Shown: positions 33,901 to 42,764, counted from the stretch's first letter. The stretch: DNA of 64,000 bases from DATAUD01 sp035511075 (GCA_035511075.1 DATKFW010000132.1:1-64000); one strand, 5' to 3'. The notes: generated by a model from the sequence alone, not told the origin. Numbers and translations: made by a program.

Positions 33901-35267
33901 CGGATGACTTCCTGGAATTCCGCGTACGCAAGGTCCCGATACGGATAGGCCGAACGCACCAGCTCAAACAATTTCTGCTCTTCCCAATCTTCACAAGCAA
34001 TCGCCGCAACGATTTGTTGAGCCAAGACATCAAGAGGCTTGGGCGGAATGTGAACGGCATCCAATTCCCCGCGCCGGACACAACGCAGGGTCGCCACGCA
34101 TTCCACCAGTTCATCTCGCGTCAGAGGGAACCAGCGCCCTTTCGGCAACCCGCCCCGTTTATGTTCTGCGCGTCCGACTCGTTGAAGAAAGGTGGCTATC
34201 GAACGTGTGGTTCCCAACTGACAGACAAGATCGATTGAGCCTATGTCAATGCCCAGTTCCAGCGACGAAGTGGCGACAAGCACCTTCAGTTCACCTCGTT
34301 TGAGACGGCTCTCAGCATCCAGACGAAGTTTCGTAGAGAGGCTTCCATGATGGGAAGTGACTTTGTCCTGGCCCAGCAGCGACGAAAGCTGATGCGTGAT
34401 GCGTTCAGCCAACCGCCGTGTATTAACAAACACCAGCGTGGTCCGATGGGCTTCGATCAGGTTGACCAATCTTTCATAAACTTCGGCCCAGACCTCATTG
34501 GACATCACGGCTTCCAGCGGGGACCCAGGAAGTTCAATGGCTATGTCCATCGTGCGCAAGTGTCCGCTGTCGATCACCCGGCAATGGGGCAGACCGGTTT
34601 GATCCAGATTGCGGGCACCTACCAGAAACTTTGCCACTTCGTCGATTGGCTTTTGCGTCGCGGAGAGACCAATCCGCTGCAATGGTCCCGGCACCAGCGC
34701 GGCCAACCGTTCCATGCTCAGCGCCAGATGCGAGCCGCGCCGGTTGCCGATCACCGCATGAATTTCATCCACGATGAGCGTGCGCACCGTGGCGAGCATT
34801 TTTCGCCCAGATTCCGAAGTCAGCAGCAGATAAAGCGACTCCGGGGTGGTGACAAGAATGTGCGGAGGATGTCTGGCGATGGACTTGCGTTTGGCCGCGG
34901 GAGTATCGCCTGTGCGAACTGCCGCGTGCACGGCGATGCTGGCTCCTTCGGATATCTGAAACGCGGCGCGAATTTCGGCGAGCGGTTCTTCCAGATTCTT
35001 ATGAATGTCATTGCTCAGCGCCTTCAGCGGCGACACGTATAAAACGCGGGTTTCATCCTTGAGCGTCCCTTGCAGCCCATCACGGAACAAGGAATCGAGC
35101 GAGGCCAGAAAGGCTGCCAGGGTTTTGCCGGACCCTGTGGGCGCGGCGATGAGTGTGTGAGCCCCGGATTGGATCGCCGGCCAACCGCGTTCTTGCGGTT
35201 CGGTCGGAGAGCCAAACTTCTGCTCAAACCATTGCGAAATGACAGGATGAAATTGGAACCGTTCCAT
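30918..35267 (-). CDS. lhr: Lhr-type large ATP-dependent helicase
   Basis: Superfamily 2 DNA helicase of 1449 residues. Motif I is AAPTGSGKTLAAFLASL, motif Ia YVSPLKALSNDI, motif Ib VTTPESLYLLL, the DEIH box is in TLIVDEIHAVIG, motif III is GLSATQ, motif V VATSSLELGIDIG, and motif VI VGRAEHKRGG. The long C-terminal part (about residues 450-1449) carries the Lhr-specific winged-helix and beta domains. The length is close to E. coli Lhr (about 1540). Lhr proteins act in DNA repair. The gene stands alone and is divergent from a DUF72 gene. Confidence 0.93.
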   Translation of the reverse strand: MERFQFHPVISQWFEQKFGSPTEPQERGWPAIQSGAHTLIAAPTGSGKTLAAFLASLDSLFRDGLQGTLKDETRVLYVSPLKALSNDIHKNLEEPLAEIRAAFQISEGASIAVHAAVRTGDTPAAKRKSIARHPPHILVTTPESLYLLLTSESGRKMLATVRTLIVDEIHAVIGNRRGSHLALSMERLAALVPGPLQRIGLSATQKPIDEVAKFLVGARNLDQTGLPHCRVIDSGHLRTMDIAIELPGSPLEAVMSNEVWAEVYERLVNLIEAHRTTLVFVNTRRLAERITHQLSSLLGQDKVTSHHGSLSTKLRLDAESRLKRGELKVLVATSSLELGIDIGSIDLVCQLGTTRSIATFLQRVGRAEHKRGGLPKGRWFPLTRDELVECVATLRCVRRGELDAVHIPPKPLDVLAQQIVAAIACEDWEEQKLFELVRSAYPYRDLAYAEFQEVIRMLAEGFSTKRGRRGALIHHDAVNRRVRGRRGARLVALTSGGAIPDNGDYRVVVEPGDMFVGTVNEDFAVESMAGDIFQLGNTSWKVLQVIAGTVRVADAQGQPPGMPFWLGEGPARTTELSSAVSKLRDEIQNVIGQTSGSIEQLMAWFTSETGISEPGARQLAEYFSAGHKALGVIPSQKKLVMERFFDESGGMQLVIHSPFGARLNRAWGLALRKRFCRSFNFELQAAATDDAIVLSLGTQHSFPLEEVFHYLNSKTVREVLVQALLDAPMFPIRWRWNATRSLALPRQRNGRKIPAPLQRMESENLLAAVFPDQLACLENIVGDREVPNHPLVKQTVEDCLTEAMDIDGLEALLRQIEKGEVDCVACDLPEPSPLAHEILNARPYAFLDNAPLEERRTQAVYTRRASDSAGGNELGILDAAAIDRVREEAWPQARNADELHEALLLLGVMTMDEAISCSEDARSLLESLAIEKRAARLNGLPSFWVAAERLSAVRAVYPEQKTEPALYPPQSELKRNWERPEALRELVRGRMEVIGPVTVAVLSKFLGLPDKEIEAALLGLETEGFILRGKFHPGVQELEWCDRRSLARIHRLTLNRLRAEIQPVSLENFQRFLLAWQRVDNEHRAEGLAGVETVLDLLDGIELAASAWEPEVLALRVKDYKPQWLDQLCLTGRVGWGRLSPPQNLNARAFAPLRSTPISVFDRENLAPWLELSPAPFPNDFVPDTELVLKTLSQSGAMFFTELVRITKLLPSRVEQALGELAAQGWATADSFEGLRALLIPSEKRAPFAGRERKRRHKTVTSIEFAGRWTLLRKYPSLPEEEESLARASDEAIEIFARILLRRYGIVFRRLLERESLRVSWYELGRVYRRFEARGEIRGGHFINGAGGEQFALPEAIGLLRSIRKAGSAGELIVISAADPLNLLGILTSEPRIPAITANRILLRDGLPIAALNAGEIKRLNEVGPFNESAVEQVLKVGKMAPDLRPYYA

Positions 35268-35360
35268 GGTTACGACACGTCAAAAGATAACATATTCCTT
35301 GGGTCGCGCGAGTTGACAAAATTGCAAGATTTTCATTTTCCTTCATGTTGGGAAGTGGTC

Positions 35361-36083
35361 ATGGCATTTCCGAAAACAGGCTGCTGCGGGTTTCCTTTGC
35401 CAAAAGTTGCATACGCTGAACTTTTCCCTGTGGCGGAAGTGCAACAAACATTTTACGAACCGCCAGGGATTGTTACGCTACGACGCTGGCGCGCACTCGT
35501 GCCGCCGCATTTTGAATTTACTCTAAAGGCGTGGCAGCTAATCACCCACACCGCCAAAAGCCCCACCTATCGACGACTCAAGACTAAACTCACATCGCAG
35601 GAACTTCATCAGTGCGGAGCATTTCAATCGACGCCGATGGTGCAACGGGCCTGGGAAACCACCCGCAATTGCGCTGAGGCCCTGTCTGCCCGACATCTTC
35701 TTTTTCAATGTCCGGCCAGTTTCAAGCCCACGCCGCAAAATATCGATCAAATGCGACATTTCTTTACGTCGATTGACCGGCGTGAGTTGAAACTGCTTTG
35801 GGAACCGCGCGGAAACTGGCCCGATCCTCTGGTATTGTCGCTCTGTAAAGAGTTGGATTTAATTCATGCCGTCGATCCTTTTGTGTCGCAGTCCGTCACC
35901 CCGGACTTCGTTTATTTTCGTCTGCACGGCGGGAAAGGTTTCAAACAGATTTTTAGCAGCGAGGAACTCCTGCACATTGCTCGATTAATCCCGGCAGGCA
36001 AGCCGTCCTACGTCATGTTCAATAATATCAACATGATGAACGATGCGGGCAAATTTCAATCACAAATAAGTCAAATCCAATAG
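35361..36083 (+). CDS. DUF72 family protein
   Basis: TIM-barrel-like protein of 240 residues from the ATG at 35361 (MAFPKTGCCGFPLPKVAYAE); the longer frame overlaps lhr. Family features are CGFPLPKVAYAELFPVAEVQ then TFYEPP, RALVPPHFEFTLKAWQLITH, a KLLWEPRGNW motif, and TPDFVYFRLHG near the C-terminus. The biochemical role of DUF72 is not established. It is slightly short at the C-terminus. It is divergent from lhr and not linked to the transporter that follows. Confidence 0.87.
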   Translation: MAFPKTGCCGFPLPKVAYAELFPVAEVQQTFYEPPGIVTLRRWRALVPPHFEFTLKAWQLITHTAKSPTYRRLKTKLTSQELHQCGAFQSTPMVQRAWETTRNCAEALSARHLLFQCPASFKPTPQNIDQMRHFFTSIDRRELKLLWEPRGNWPDPLVLSLCKELDLIHAVDPFVSQSVTPDFVYFRLHGGKGFKQIFSSEELLHIARLIPAGKPSYVMFNNINMMNDAGKFQSQISQIQ

Positions 36084-36100
36084 CCCTTCATCATTCTCAA

Positions 36101-36178
36101 GACGCCGTTGCCGATCGTCACGTTGGTCAGGCCGGAGCATCCCACGAATGCCTCATCGCCGATGCAGGTGACGCTGTC
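36101..36178 (-). pseudogene. fragment of a BspA-type leucine-rich-repeat gene
   Basis: On the minus strand about 26 codons read VTCIGDEAFVGCSGLTNVTI, a single LRR_5 (BspA-like) unit. The flanking codons do not continue the repeat. It is a leftover of a larger surface-protein gene, squeezed between the DUF72 gene and the POT transporter. Confidence 0.55.
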
Positions 36179-36249
36179 AACATCCGGCACCGCGGGCTCG
36201 GCCGTTACATTTTCTTGAGGGTTAAAGGGTAAAGCATTAGCGTTTTGCG

Positions 36250-37518
36250 ATGCCATATCCCCGGCAAGTCAAATACATAATCGGCAACGAAATTTGCGAG
36301 CGATTCAGCTATTACGGGATGATGGGCATCCTGGAGCTTTACCTGGCCAATCGCTTGAACATGGGCGGGCCTGAAGCGACTGAGATTTTGCACTTGTTCG
36401 GGACGGCGGTTTATCTTCTGCCGCTGCTGGGAGGATGGATAGCGGACCGATGGCTGGGGCGCTATTGGACGATTCTTATCATTTCGCTGTTTTATTGCCT
36501 GGGGCATGGGACGCTGGCGGCGACAGAAGGGAGCAGGGCGGGGCTCTTCGCGGGCCTGACGCTCATCGCCATTGGCGCGGGGGGCATCAAACCGTGCGTC
36601 TCCGCCTTCGTGGGTGACCAATTTCGCGCAGATCAGGAACATCTTTTGACGAAGGTTTACGGGTGGTTTTACTGGGCGATCAATTTGGGGGCGGCCGCGG
36701 CATTTTTCATCATCCCCCAGGTGCGCGCGGATGTCGGCTATGCGTGGGCGTTCGGTATTCCGGGAATCGCGATGGGGCTGGCCACGTTGATCTTTTGGCT
36801 GGGGCGCAAATCTTACATCCGCCAGCCGCCGTCGAGGGAGGCGCCGCGCAGCGAGAGCGAAAAAGGGCAGGACCGGCGGACATTGTGGCGCATCGGCGTG
36901 GTTTTTCTTCCTGTTCCAATGTTTTGGGCGCTGTTCAATCAGGTCAATTCCAATTGGGTCCTGCAAGGGCGGAAGATGACGCCTTATCACGCCCTCAACG
37001 GCGAAACCATGCAAGGGGCGGGGGCGGTGCTGGTGATGATTTGGACTCCCATCCTGACCCTGGTCCTTTATCCGCTGGCCGAACGGCTCGGGTGGCGTCC
37101 GACGGCGTTGCGGCGGATGGCGGCGGGAATGTTCCTTGGGGCGCTGGCGTTTGTCGTTTCCGGGCTGATCCAGGGGCGGATGGACGGAGGGCAAACGGTG
37201 AGCATCCTGTGGCAATTGGCGCCGTACGTGGTGCTGGAGGCCGGGGAAGTGTTGCTTTCGGCCACGGGCCTGGAGTTCGCGTTTGAGCAAGCCCCGGCGC
37301 GGCTGAAAAGCGTGGTGATGAGCATGTGGCTGATGACCATTTCCGCCGGCCATTTTCTCATCGCTGTATTCACGGCGATCAACGAGCATTTCATCAAGGC
37401 CCGGGGCGCGGCGCAAATTTACATTTACGCCGCGATGCTATTGGTGGTGGCCGGGATATTTGCGTTCTGCGCCAGCCGGTTTCGCGGACGGGAACCGCTG
37501 AAGCCGGCGGCCTGCTGA
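36250..37518 (+). CDS. POT-family proton-dependent peptide transporter
   Basis: Inner-membrane oligopeptide:proton symporter (PTR2/POT branch of the MFS), 422 residues and about 12 helices. The proton-coupling motif ExxERFSYYG is present at the start (NEICERFSYYGMMGILELYL), followed by GGWIADRWLGRYWTI and the POT signature in helix 4-5 (FYWAINLGAAAAFFIIPQVR). The second half contains LEAGEVLLSATGLEFAFEQA, also typical. The ATG at 36250 (MPYPRQVKYIIGNE) matches the family. Confidence 0.92.
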   Translation: MPYPRQVKYIIGNEICERFSYYGMMGILELYLANRLNMGGPEATEILHLFGTAVYLLPLLGGWIADRWLGRYWTILIISLFYCLGHGTLAATEGSRAGLFAGLTLIAIGAGGIKPCVSAFVGDQFRADQEHLLTKVYGWFYWAINLGAAAAFFIIPQVRADVGYAWAFGIPGIAMGLATLIFWLGRKSYIRQPPSREAPRSESEKGQDRRTLWRIGVVFLPVPMFWALFNQVNSNWVLQGRKMTPYHALNGETMQGAGAVLVMIWTPILTLVLYPLAERLGWRPTALRRMAAGMFLGALAFVVSGLIQGRMDGGQTVSILWQLAPYVVLEAGEVLLSATGLEFAFEQAPARLKSVVMSMWLMTISAGHFLIAVFTAINEHFIKARGAAQIYIYAAMLLVVAGIFAFCASRFRGREPLKPAAC

Positions 37519-37602
37519 AGGGGACGGTGAAAATTTCTTTACGCCAAGCGGCAGAGGACTTTACGCTAATTGTCATCAGGGCGATGTGATTCGCGCTGGA
37601 AT

Positions 37603-38319
37603 ATGGGAAAACAAATTTTAGAAATGGCGGTGGAATCGGCCACGATGGAATTGCCGGACACCAAGACTTTGAAGCTTCGCTGGCCCGAGGGTTATGACGT
37701 TGATTTTAAGACCGGCCAGTTTATCACCGTTTATTTTGGCGACGCTCCCGCATACAAACGGGCCTATTCCCTTTCTTCCAGCGCGCTGGACCGCGGCTCC
37801 TACGAAATCACAATCAAGCGCGATGGCAAAATGGGAACGCGGCTGGTCGATTGGACGAAGGCGGGCGACAAACTATTTGTCATTCCGCCGGCGGGCCGGT
37901 TCCTGCCCGTCCTGGAACCCGGCAAGCATCTGATCTGCATTGCCGGGGGTTCGGGCGTCACGCCATTTCGCGCTTTTGCGCGCGAAGCGGGACAACGGAA
38001 AGCGGAGACCAAGATCACGGTTCTTTACAGCGTGCGAACGCCGGTCGATATCATTTTCAACGACGAATTTCGAAAGCTCGAAACGGAGAACCCGAACTTC
38101 AGATTCCACGTCACCTGCACGCGGCTGGCGCCGGAGGCGGATTGGACGGGCAGGCGAGGGCGCATCGACTCCCAATGGGTCCATGAGCACTTGACCGACT
38201 TGTCCCACACCGTTTTTTACGCATGCGGGCCCAACGCGTTGGTGGACGCGGCGGAGAGGCTGGTGCTGGAGGAGTTGAAGATTCCCAAGACGCAGATGAA
38301 AACGGAGAAGTGGGGGTGA
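37603..38319 (+). CDS. ferredoxin-NADP reductase-like flavin oxidoreductase
   Basis: FAD/NAD(P)H-binding oxidoreductase of 238 residues without an iron-sulfur domain. The FAD motif is RAYSLSSSALD, the phosphate-binding NAD(P) loop is GGSGVTPFRAFAREAG, and the C-terminal CGP motif is YACGPNALVDAAERL. The start at 37603 (MGKQILEMAVES) removes an unlikely N-terminal extension from 37570. It is 7 bases ahead of gcvT, so the two may share a transcript. The electron acceptor is unknown. Confidence 0.88.
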   Translation: MGKQILEMAVESATMELPDTKTLKLRWPEGYDVDFKTGQFITVYFGDAPAYKRAYSLSSSALDRGSYEITIKRDGKMGTRLVDWTKAGDKLFVIPPAGRFLPVLEPGKHLICIAGGSGVTPFRAFAREAGQRKAETKITVLYSVRTPVDIIFNDEFRKLETENPNFRFHVTCTRLAPEADWTGRRGRIDSQWVHEHLTDLSHTVFYACGPNALVDAAERLVLEELKIPKTQMKTEKWG

Positions 38320-38326
38320 CACGGAC

Positions 38327-39448
38327 ATGCTGAAAAAAACTCCACTGCATGCGGCGCACCAGCGGCTCGGGGCGCACCTGGTCGAGTTCGGCGGCTGGGA
38401 AATGCCGCTGTATTACACGAGCATCATCGACGAGCACCGGGCGGTGCGCTCGGCGGCCGGCCTATTCGATATCTCGCACATGGGGGAGATCGTGGCGCGG
38501 GGGCCCAAAGCTTTGGAATTCGTCAACTGGGCGTTGACCAACGACGCGCGGAAGCTGGCGGCGGGCCAGGGGCAATACACGCTGATGTGCAACGAGCGCG
38601 GGGGCACGATCGACGATCTTTACATTTACCGCACCGACGCCGAGGAGTATTTGATGGTGGTCAATGCCGCGCGCATCGACGCGGACGCCGCCTGGATGGA
38701 GCGCCAGCGCGGCGGGTTTCCGGGCCGCAGCGGGGTTGAATTGACGAACCGGTCGGACGAGATGGCAGCCGTGGCCGTGCAGGGTCCCAAGGCGGCCGGT
38801 TTTATTGACAACATTTTCCAGCCCGGCGCGCAAACCGCCGCCGGTTTGCAGAAAAATGAAATGGTGCGCTTGAATTTCGGCGGGCGCGGAATTTTCGTTT
38901 CGCGCACCGGTTATACGGGCGAGGATGGCTTTGAGATCGTGGCGCCCGCTGAGTCCATCGAAGGAATTTGGAACAAGCTGTTGGAAGTCGGCAAGCCGTG
39001 CGGCCTAAAGCCGGCCGGCCTGGGCGCGCGCGACACGCTGCGGACCGAGGCTGGCTATCCACTCTATGGACATGAATTGGACGAGGATATTTCGCCGTTG
39101 GAAGCGGGAGTGGGCTATTTCGTCGCATTGAGCAAGGGCAATTTCATTGGGCACGAGGCGCTGGCCCGGCAAAAGGCCGCCGGAACAACCCGAAAACTCG
39201 TTGGCTTTAAAATGGCGGAACGCTGCGCCCCTCCGCGGCCTGGGTATCACATTTGGAGCGCCTCCGGGGGCACGGCGCCCATGGGCCGGGTGACCAGTGG
39301 CACGCAAAGCCCGTCCCTTGGGATTGGGATCGGCCTGGGATTTGTCGCGCCGGAGTTTTCCCCGGCCGACACCTCCGTATCGATCGAGGTTCGCGGCAAA
39401 CGGCTTCCGGCCGTGGTCGTGACGCGTCCCATTTATCGAAGGAGTTGA
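38327..39448 (+). CDS. gcvT: glycine cleavage system T protein (aminomethyltransferase)
   Basis: Releases ammonia and passes the methylene group of glycine from the lipoyl arm of the H protein to tetrahydrofolate; 373 residues. Conserved segments are FGGWEMPLYYTSIIDEHRAV, FDISHMGEIVARG with the family Asp, VAVQGPKAAG, ISRTGYTGEDGFE-type VSRTGYTGEDGFEI, and GLGARDTLRTEAGYPLYGHE. It sits 50 bases before gcvH. No gcvP is in the window, and no glycine riboswitch was found upstream. Confidence 0.96.
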   Translation: MLKKTPLHAAHQRLGAHLVEFGGWEMPLYYTSIIDEHRAVRSAAGLFDISHMGEIVARGPKALEFVNWALTNDARKLAAGQGQYTLMCNERGGTIDDLYIYRTDAEEYLMVVNAARIDADAAWMERQRGGFPGRSGVELTNRSDEMAAVAVQGPKAAGFIDNIFQPGAQTAAGLQKNEMVRLNFGGRGIFVSRTGYTGEDGFEIVAPAESIEGIWNKLLEVGKPCGLKPAGLGARDTLRTEAGYPLYGHELDEDISPLEAGVGYFVALSKGNFIGHEALARQKAAGTTRKLVGFKMAERCAPPRPGYHIWSASGGTAPMGRVTSGTQSPSLGIGIGLGFVAPEFSPADTSVSIEVRGKRLPAVVVTRPIYRRS

Positions 39449-39498
39449 AAAAAGGTTTTCAACGGCTCCAAACCGGGTATTCTAAAGGGCAATAGCTT

Positions 39499-39885
39499 AT
39501 GAGCGTCAATGTTCCAACTGACCTGAAATACACCAAATCGCACGAGTGGGTCCGCCGGGAAGGCGCCACCGCCACCATCGGCATCACCGACCACGCCCAG
39601 CATGAGTTGACCGACGTAGTGTTTGTCGAGTTGCCCGCGGTGGGACGCAGGCTCAACGCGGGGGAATGCTGCGCGGTAGTCGAATCGGTCAAGACGGCCA
39701 GCGATATTTACGCGCCCGTCGCGGGCGAGGTGGTTGCCGTCAACGCGGAACTGGCGGGGCATCCGGAACTGGTCAACACCGGCGCGTACGGGGGCGGCTG
39801 GTTCTTCAAGATCCAAATGTCCCAACCCTCGGACTTCGACGGTTTGCTCACGCCGGAGGGTTACACGCAGCAAATCGCTCCTTGA
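39499..39885 (+). CDS. gcvH: glycine cleavage system H protein
   Basis: Small lipoyl carrier of 128 residues that shuttles the aminomethyl intermediate among the P, T and L proteins. The lipoylated Lys65 lies in AVVESVKTASDIYAPVAGEV. The N-terminal YTKSHEWVRREGATATIGIT and the C-terminal GGGWFFKIQMS are also typical. It directly follows gcvT on the same strand. Confidence 0.96.
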   Translation: MSVNVPTDLKYTKSHEWVRREGATATIGITDHAQHELTDVVFVELPAVGRRLNAGECCAVVESVKTASDIYAPVAGEVVAVNAELAGHPELVNTGAYGGGWFFKIQMSQPSDFDGLLTPEGYTQQIAP

Positions 39886-39910
39886 AGCGCACGCCTTCCG
39901 CGAAATAACG

Positions 39911-40582
39911 ATGGACATTCAATACAAGATCATCGGCGGAGATGGCGTCGAATATGGCCCGGCCACGCTCGACGAGTTGAGGTCGTGGATTCTTGACGGC
40001 CGTGTCGCCGGCATGACGCGAGTCTGGCGCAGCGACCTGGCCGCATGGTCGGCGGCTGACCGGTATTCGGAGTTGCTGCCAGACCTGGCGCGACTGCACG
40101 CCGCCGCCGTCGCGCAACGGGCGCGGCCTTGCGGATTTTGGGCCCGGCTGGCGGCGTACATCCTGGACCGGTTTGTTCTGGCGGCAATCTTTGTGGCCGT
40201 GTGGACACCCATCGCCGAACCGCGGCACTGGAAGGTGCCTGAGTTTCCGCAGGTAATAACGGCGGCCAGCGCCGAGGAATTTCGCCAGCAGGCGGCCATC
40301 TGGATGGACCACGCATTGCCGATTTTCTATCCGATCTTTTTGGTTTACGACGTTCTGCTGACCGGACGGTTTGGAGCGACCTTTGGGAAAATGGTCATTG
40401 GTGCCAAAATCACGCTCGTGGACGGCGCGCCGATCACGTACAGGCGCGCGTTGCTGCGGTGGCTGGCCGCGCGGCTGAGTGAGTTTTGTTTCTTTTTTGG
40501 CTACTTCATGATCCTCACAAATCCCGAGAAACGCGCCTTGCACGACTGGCTGGCCGGGACAAGGGTGGTCTACACGCGATGA
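39911..40582 (+). CDS. RDD-family membrane protein with an N-terminal GYF_2 domain
   Basis: Membrane protein of 223 residues. The N-terminal ~55 residues (EYGPATLDELRSWILDGRVA, then VWRSDLAAWSAA) form a GYF_2 domain, a peptide-binding module often fused to RDD proteins. The RDD part has RPCGFWARLAAYILDRFVLA with Arg and two Asp-type positions, and TFGKMVIGAKITLVDG. Three to four transmembrane helices are predicted. Its stop overlaps the lspA start by ATGA, so it is co-translated with lspA. Function unknown. The start at 39911 is preferred to the gcvH-overlapping frame. Confidence 0.88.
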   Translation: MDIQYKIIGGDGVEYGPATLDELRSWILDGRVAGMTRVWRSDLAAWSAADRYSELLPDLARLHAAAVAQRARPCGFWARLAAYILDRFVLAAIFVAVWTPIAEPRHWKVPEFPQVITAASAEEFRQQAAIWMDHALPIFYPIFLVYDVLLTGRFGATFGKMVIGAKITLVDGAPITYRRALLRWLAARLSEFCFFFGYFMILTNPEKRALHDWLAGTRVVYTR

Positions 40583-41106
40583 AATGGACACCTGATCGAC
40601 GCCTCGGGGTGGTCGCCCTCACGGTGTTCGTCCTGGACCAGGCCTCCAAACTTCTGGTCCTGCGTTTTCTGGGGCCGACGGATGAACGCATCGTCATCGC
40701 CGGATTCTTTAAATTCGTGCATTGGGGAAACACCGGCGCCGCGTGGAGCCTCTTTCGCGACCGCAATGACTTGCTGGCCATCGTCTCGACGCTGGCGTTG
40801 CTGGGCCTATTTTTGTGGCGGCGGCATTTTTACCTCAATTTGACGCTGGGCCAGCTTTCCCTTGGGCTAATCGTCGGGGGCATCTGCGGCAATCTCCTTG
40901 ACCGGCTGCGTTACCATCAAGTCATCGACTTCCTTCGATTCTATGTCTACAGGCGGAGCGGGGAGCAGATCGGATTTCCCGCCTTCAATCTTGCCGACAG
41001 CGCCATCTGCGCCGGGGTCGCGCTGTTGATCCTGATCTCGTGGAAGTACGAGACCTCCGCCAGGACTCAAAAGGTCGGGCGCGATGACAGGAAGGCGGAG
41101 GCATGA
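40579..41106 (+). CDS. lspA: lipoprotein signal peptidase (signal peptidase II)
   Basis: Inner-membrane aspartyl protease of 175 residues that removes signal peptides from diacylglyceryl-modified prolipoproteins. Four hydrophobic helices and the LspA signatures are present: VFVLDQASKLLVL, NTGAAWSLFRDR, GGICGNLLDRLRYHQVIDFL with the first catalytic Asp, and FNLADSAICAGVALL with the second. The start ATG overlaps the RDD stop. The window has several lipobox proteins that would need it. Confidence 0.95.
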   Translation: MKWTPDRRLGVVALTVFVLDQASKLLVLRFLGPTDERIVIAGFFKFVHWGNTGAAWSLFRDRNDLLAIVSTLALLGLFLWRRHFYLNLTLGQLSLGLIVGGICGNLLDRLRYHQVIDFLRFYVYRRSGEQIGFPAFNLADSAICAGVALLILISWKYETSARTQKVGRDDRKAEA

Positions 41107-41112
41107 AGCGTC

Positions 41113-42066
41113 ATGCCCGAAGCTCCCCGAATATTTACGATTGACGGATCGGTTCCGCTGGGTCGATTGGACGTTTTTCTTCGCAAGAAGCTGCCGGACA
41201 TCTCCCGGGCCGCCATTCAGCGATTGCTGGCCGGCGGGCATATCCGCGTCGATGGAAGGATCGTCAAGCCCGCGCAGGCGGCGCGCGCGGGGCAAACCGT
41301 GACCATCGAGTGGCCGGAAGCGCGCCCGTCCGAGGCGCAAGCCGAGGAAATGCCGCTGGAAATCCTCTTCGAGGACGAAGCCCTTCTGGTGCTCAACAAG
41401 GCCGCCGGCGTGGTTGTGCATCCTGCCGCCGGACATCGCGAACACACGCTGGTCAACGCGCTTTTGCATCATTGCGGGGGGCAACTCAGCGGAATCGGCG
41501 GCGTTGCCCGGCCGGGCATCGTCCATCGATTGGACAAGGACACCAGCGGCTGCCTGGTGGTCGCCAAGACAGACGCGGCGCATCTTGCGCTGTCGGAACA
41601 GTTTTCGAGTCGTCAAGTTGAAAAACTTTACCGGGCCGTCGCCTGCGGCAGGATTGCGCGCGAGTCGGGCACGATCGAGGCGGCCATTTCGCGGCATCCC
41701 ACCCAGCGCAAGAAGATGGCCGTCGGTGGGCGCGCCGGGCGCCAGGCCCGTTCCACTTACCGGGTGCTGGCGCGCTGGCGCGACGCGACGCATGTGGAAG
41801 TGGCGCTGCACACGGGCCGGACCCATCAAATCCGGGTCCACCTGGCGCATTTGGGGTATCCCGTCGCGGGGGATTTGGTATACGGGCGGCGGGTCAATGC
41901 CATGCTTCGCGCGGCGTCCGGTTACAGCGCGCCGCGGCAATTGCTTCACGCCTGGCGTTTGGGGCTGGTTCATCCGCAATCGGGCCGCCGATTGGTCGTT
42001 GAGGCGCCGCTGCCGGATGACTTCTCGATCGCGCTTGATTTCTTTCGCAGGAACGCCCAAGATTGA
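41113..42066 (+). CDS. RluD-type 23S rRNA/tRNA pseudouridine synthase
   Basis: RluA-family pseudouridine synthase of 317 residues. An N-terminal S4 RNA-binding domain (about 12-75, LDVFLRKKLPDISRAAIQRL) is followed by the catalytic domain with HRLDKDTSGCLVVAKTDAAH (catalytic Asp) and the HTGRTHQIRVHLAHLGYPV segment. The presence of S4 favours RluC/RluD. It is 6 bases after lspA, a widespread gene order (lspA-rluD). Confidence 0.93.
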   Translation: MPEAPRIFTIDGSVPLGRLDVFLRKKLPDISRAAIQRLLAGGHIRVDGRIVKPAQAARAGQTVTIEWPEARPSEAQAEEMPLEILFEDEALLVLNKAAGVVVHPAAGHREHTLVNALLHHCGGQLSGIGGVARPGIVHRLDKDTSGCLVVAKTDAAHLALSEQFSSRQVEKLYRAVACGRIARESGTIEAAISRHPTQRKKMAVGGRAGRQARSTYRVLARWRDATHVEVALHTGRTHQIRVHLAHLGYPVAGDLVYGRRVNAMLRAASGYSAPRQLLHAWRLGLVHPQSGRRLVVEAPLPDDFSIALDFFRRNAQD

Positions 42067-42075
42067 CTAGCGGCC

Positions 42076-42750
42076 ATGGAATCCTACAAGCATTCCTGTC
42101 CAATGTGTGGCCAGCATGTAGAGTACACTGCCGGGTATTGTGGCAGACAAATGCAGTGTCCTATCTGCGGCAACACCATCACGTTTCCGGCGATTCCGCC
42201 GACACGCGGCGGCAAGGCCGTCGCCATTGAGATCAAGAAGCCGGCGCGTCAATGGTTGTGGAACGCGAAGGCAATTTTCCTCTATCTGCGGGACTATCCG
42301 CATTGGAGGACCGTGGCGCAAATTGCGGTGCCGTTCGTGATTATCGGAGCGTTGCTGGCGGGGGCGGCGTTTGTCAAAAATAAATTTGCCGATGACCCGG
42401 CGACGGTCGCGGCGCCCGTCGTCCAGGCGGAGTCGGGCGGCTGGGACAAGATGACCGGATTGGCGCGCGCGGACCAGAAGATGCAACAAGATGTCCAGGC
42501 GGTCAACCAGGCGCGGAACACGCTGGCTGCCTACCAGCGGACCCTTGACGCTGAACAGAAGCGATACAACGAGGCTCGCGGCTATGATGAACAGCAGGCG
42601 GTCAAGGGCTATGTCCAGAGCGCCGACCGCTCAGTGAAGCAGGCTGAAAATACGCTGGCCTATCTCCGCCAACACTTCAACGCCGACCTTCAGAACTACC
42701 GCAAACTCGGCGGCACCATCGACTACGCCAGTCGCGTGCCGGAACGTTAG
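42076..42750 (+). CDS. zinc-ribbon membrane protein of unknown function
   Basis: Protein of 224 residues. The N-terminus has two Cys pairs, CPMCGQHVEY and QCPICGNTITFP, forming a zinc ribbon. One transmembrane helix follows (about 83-100, IAVPFVIIGALLAGAAFV). The C-terminal half (about 125-205) is Gln/Ala/Arg-rich and predicted coiled coil. No enzyme signature is seen. It lies 9 bases after the pseudouridine synthase gene and may share its transcript. Confidence 0.8.
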   Translation: MESYKHSCPMCGQHVEYTAGYCGRQMQCPICGNTITFPAIPPTRGGKAVAIEIKKPARQWLWNAKAIFLYLRDYPHWRTVAQIAVPFVIIGALLAGAAFVKNKFADDPATVAAPVVQAESGGWDKMTGLARADQKMQQDVQAVNQARNTLAAYQRTLDAEQKRYNEARGYDEQQAVKGYVQSADRSVKQAENTLAYLRQHFNADLQNYRKLGGTIDYASRVPER

Positions 42751-42764
42751 CCTCCGCGTTGGAG

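Noticed and set aside
36205..37416. 403-codon frame antisense to the POT transporter
   Set aside because: It is a charged, Pro/Arg-rich mirror of transmembrane helices.
37519..38326. Glycine riboswitch ahead of gcvT
   Set aside because: Only 7 bases separate gcvT from the gene before it, and the 84-base gap further upstream shows no aptamer core.
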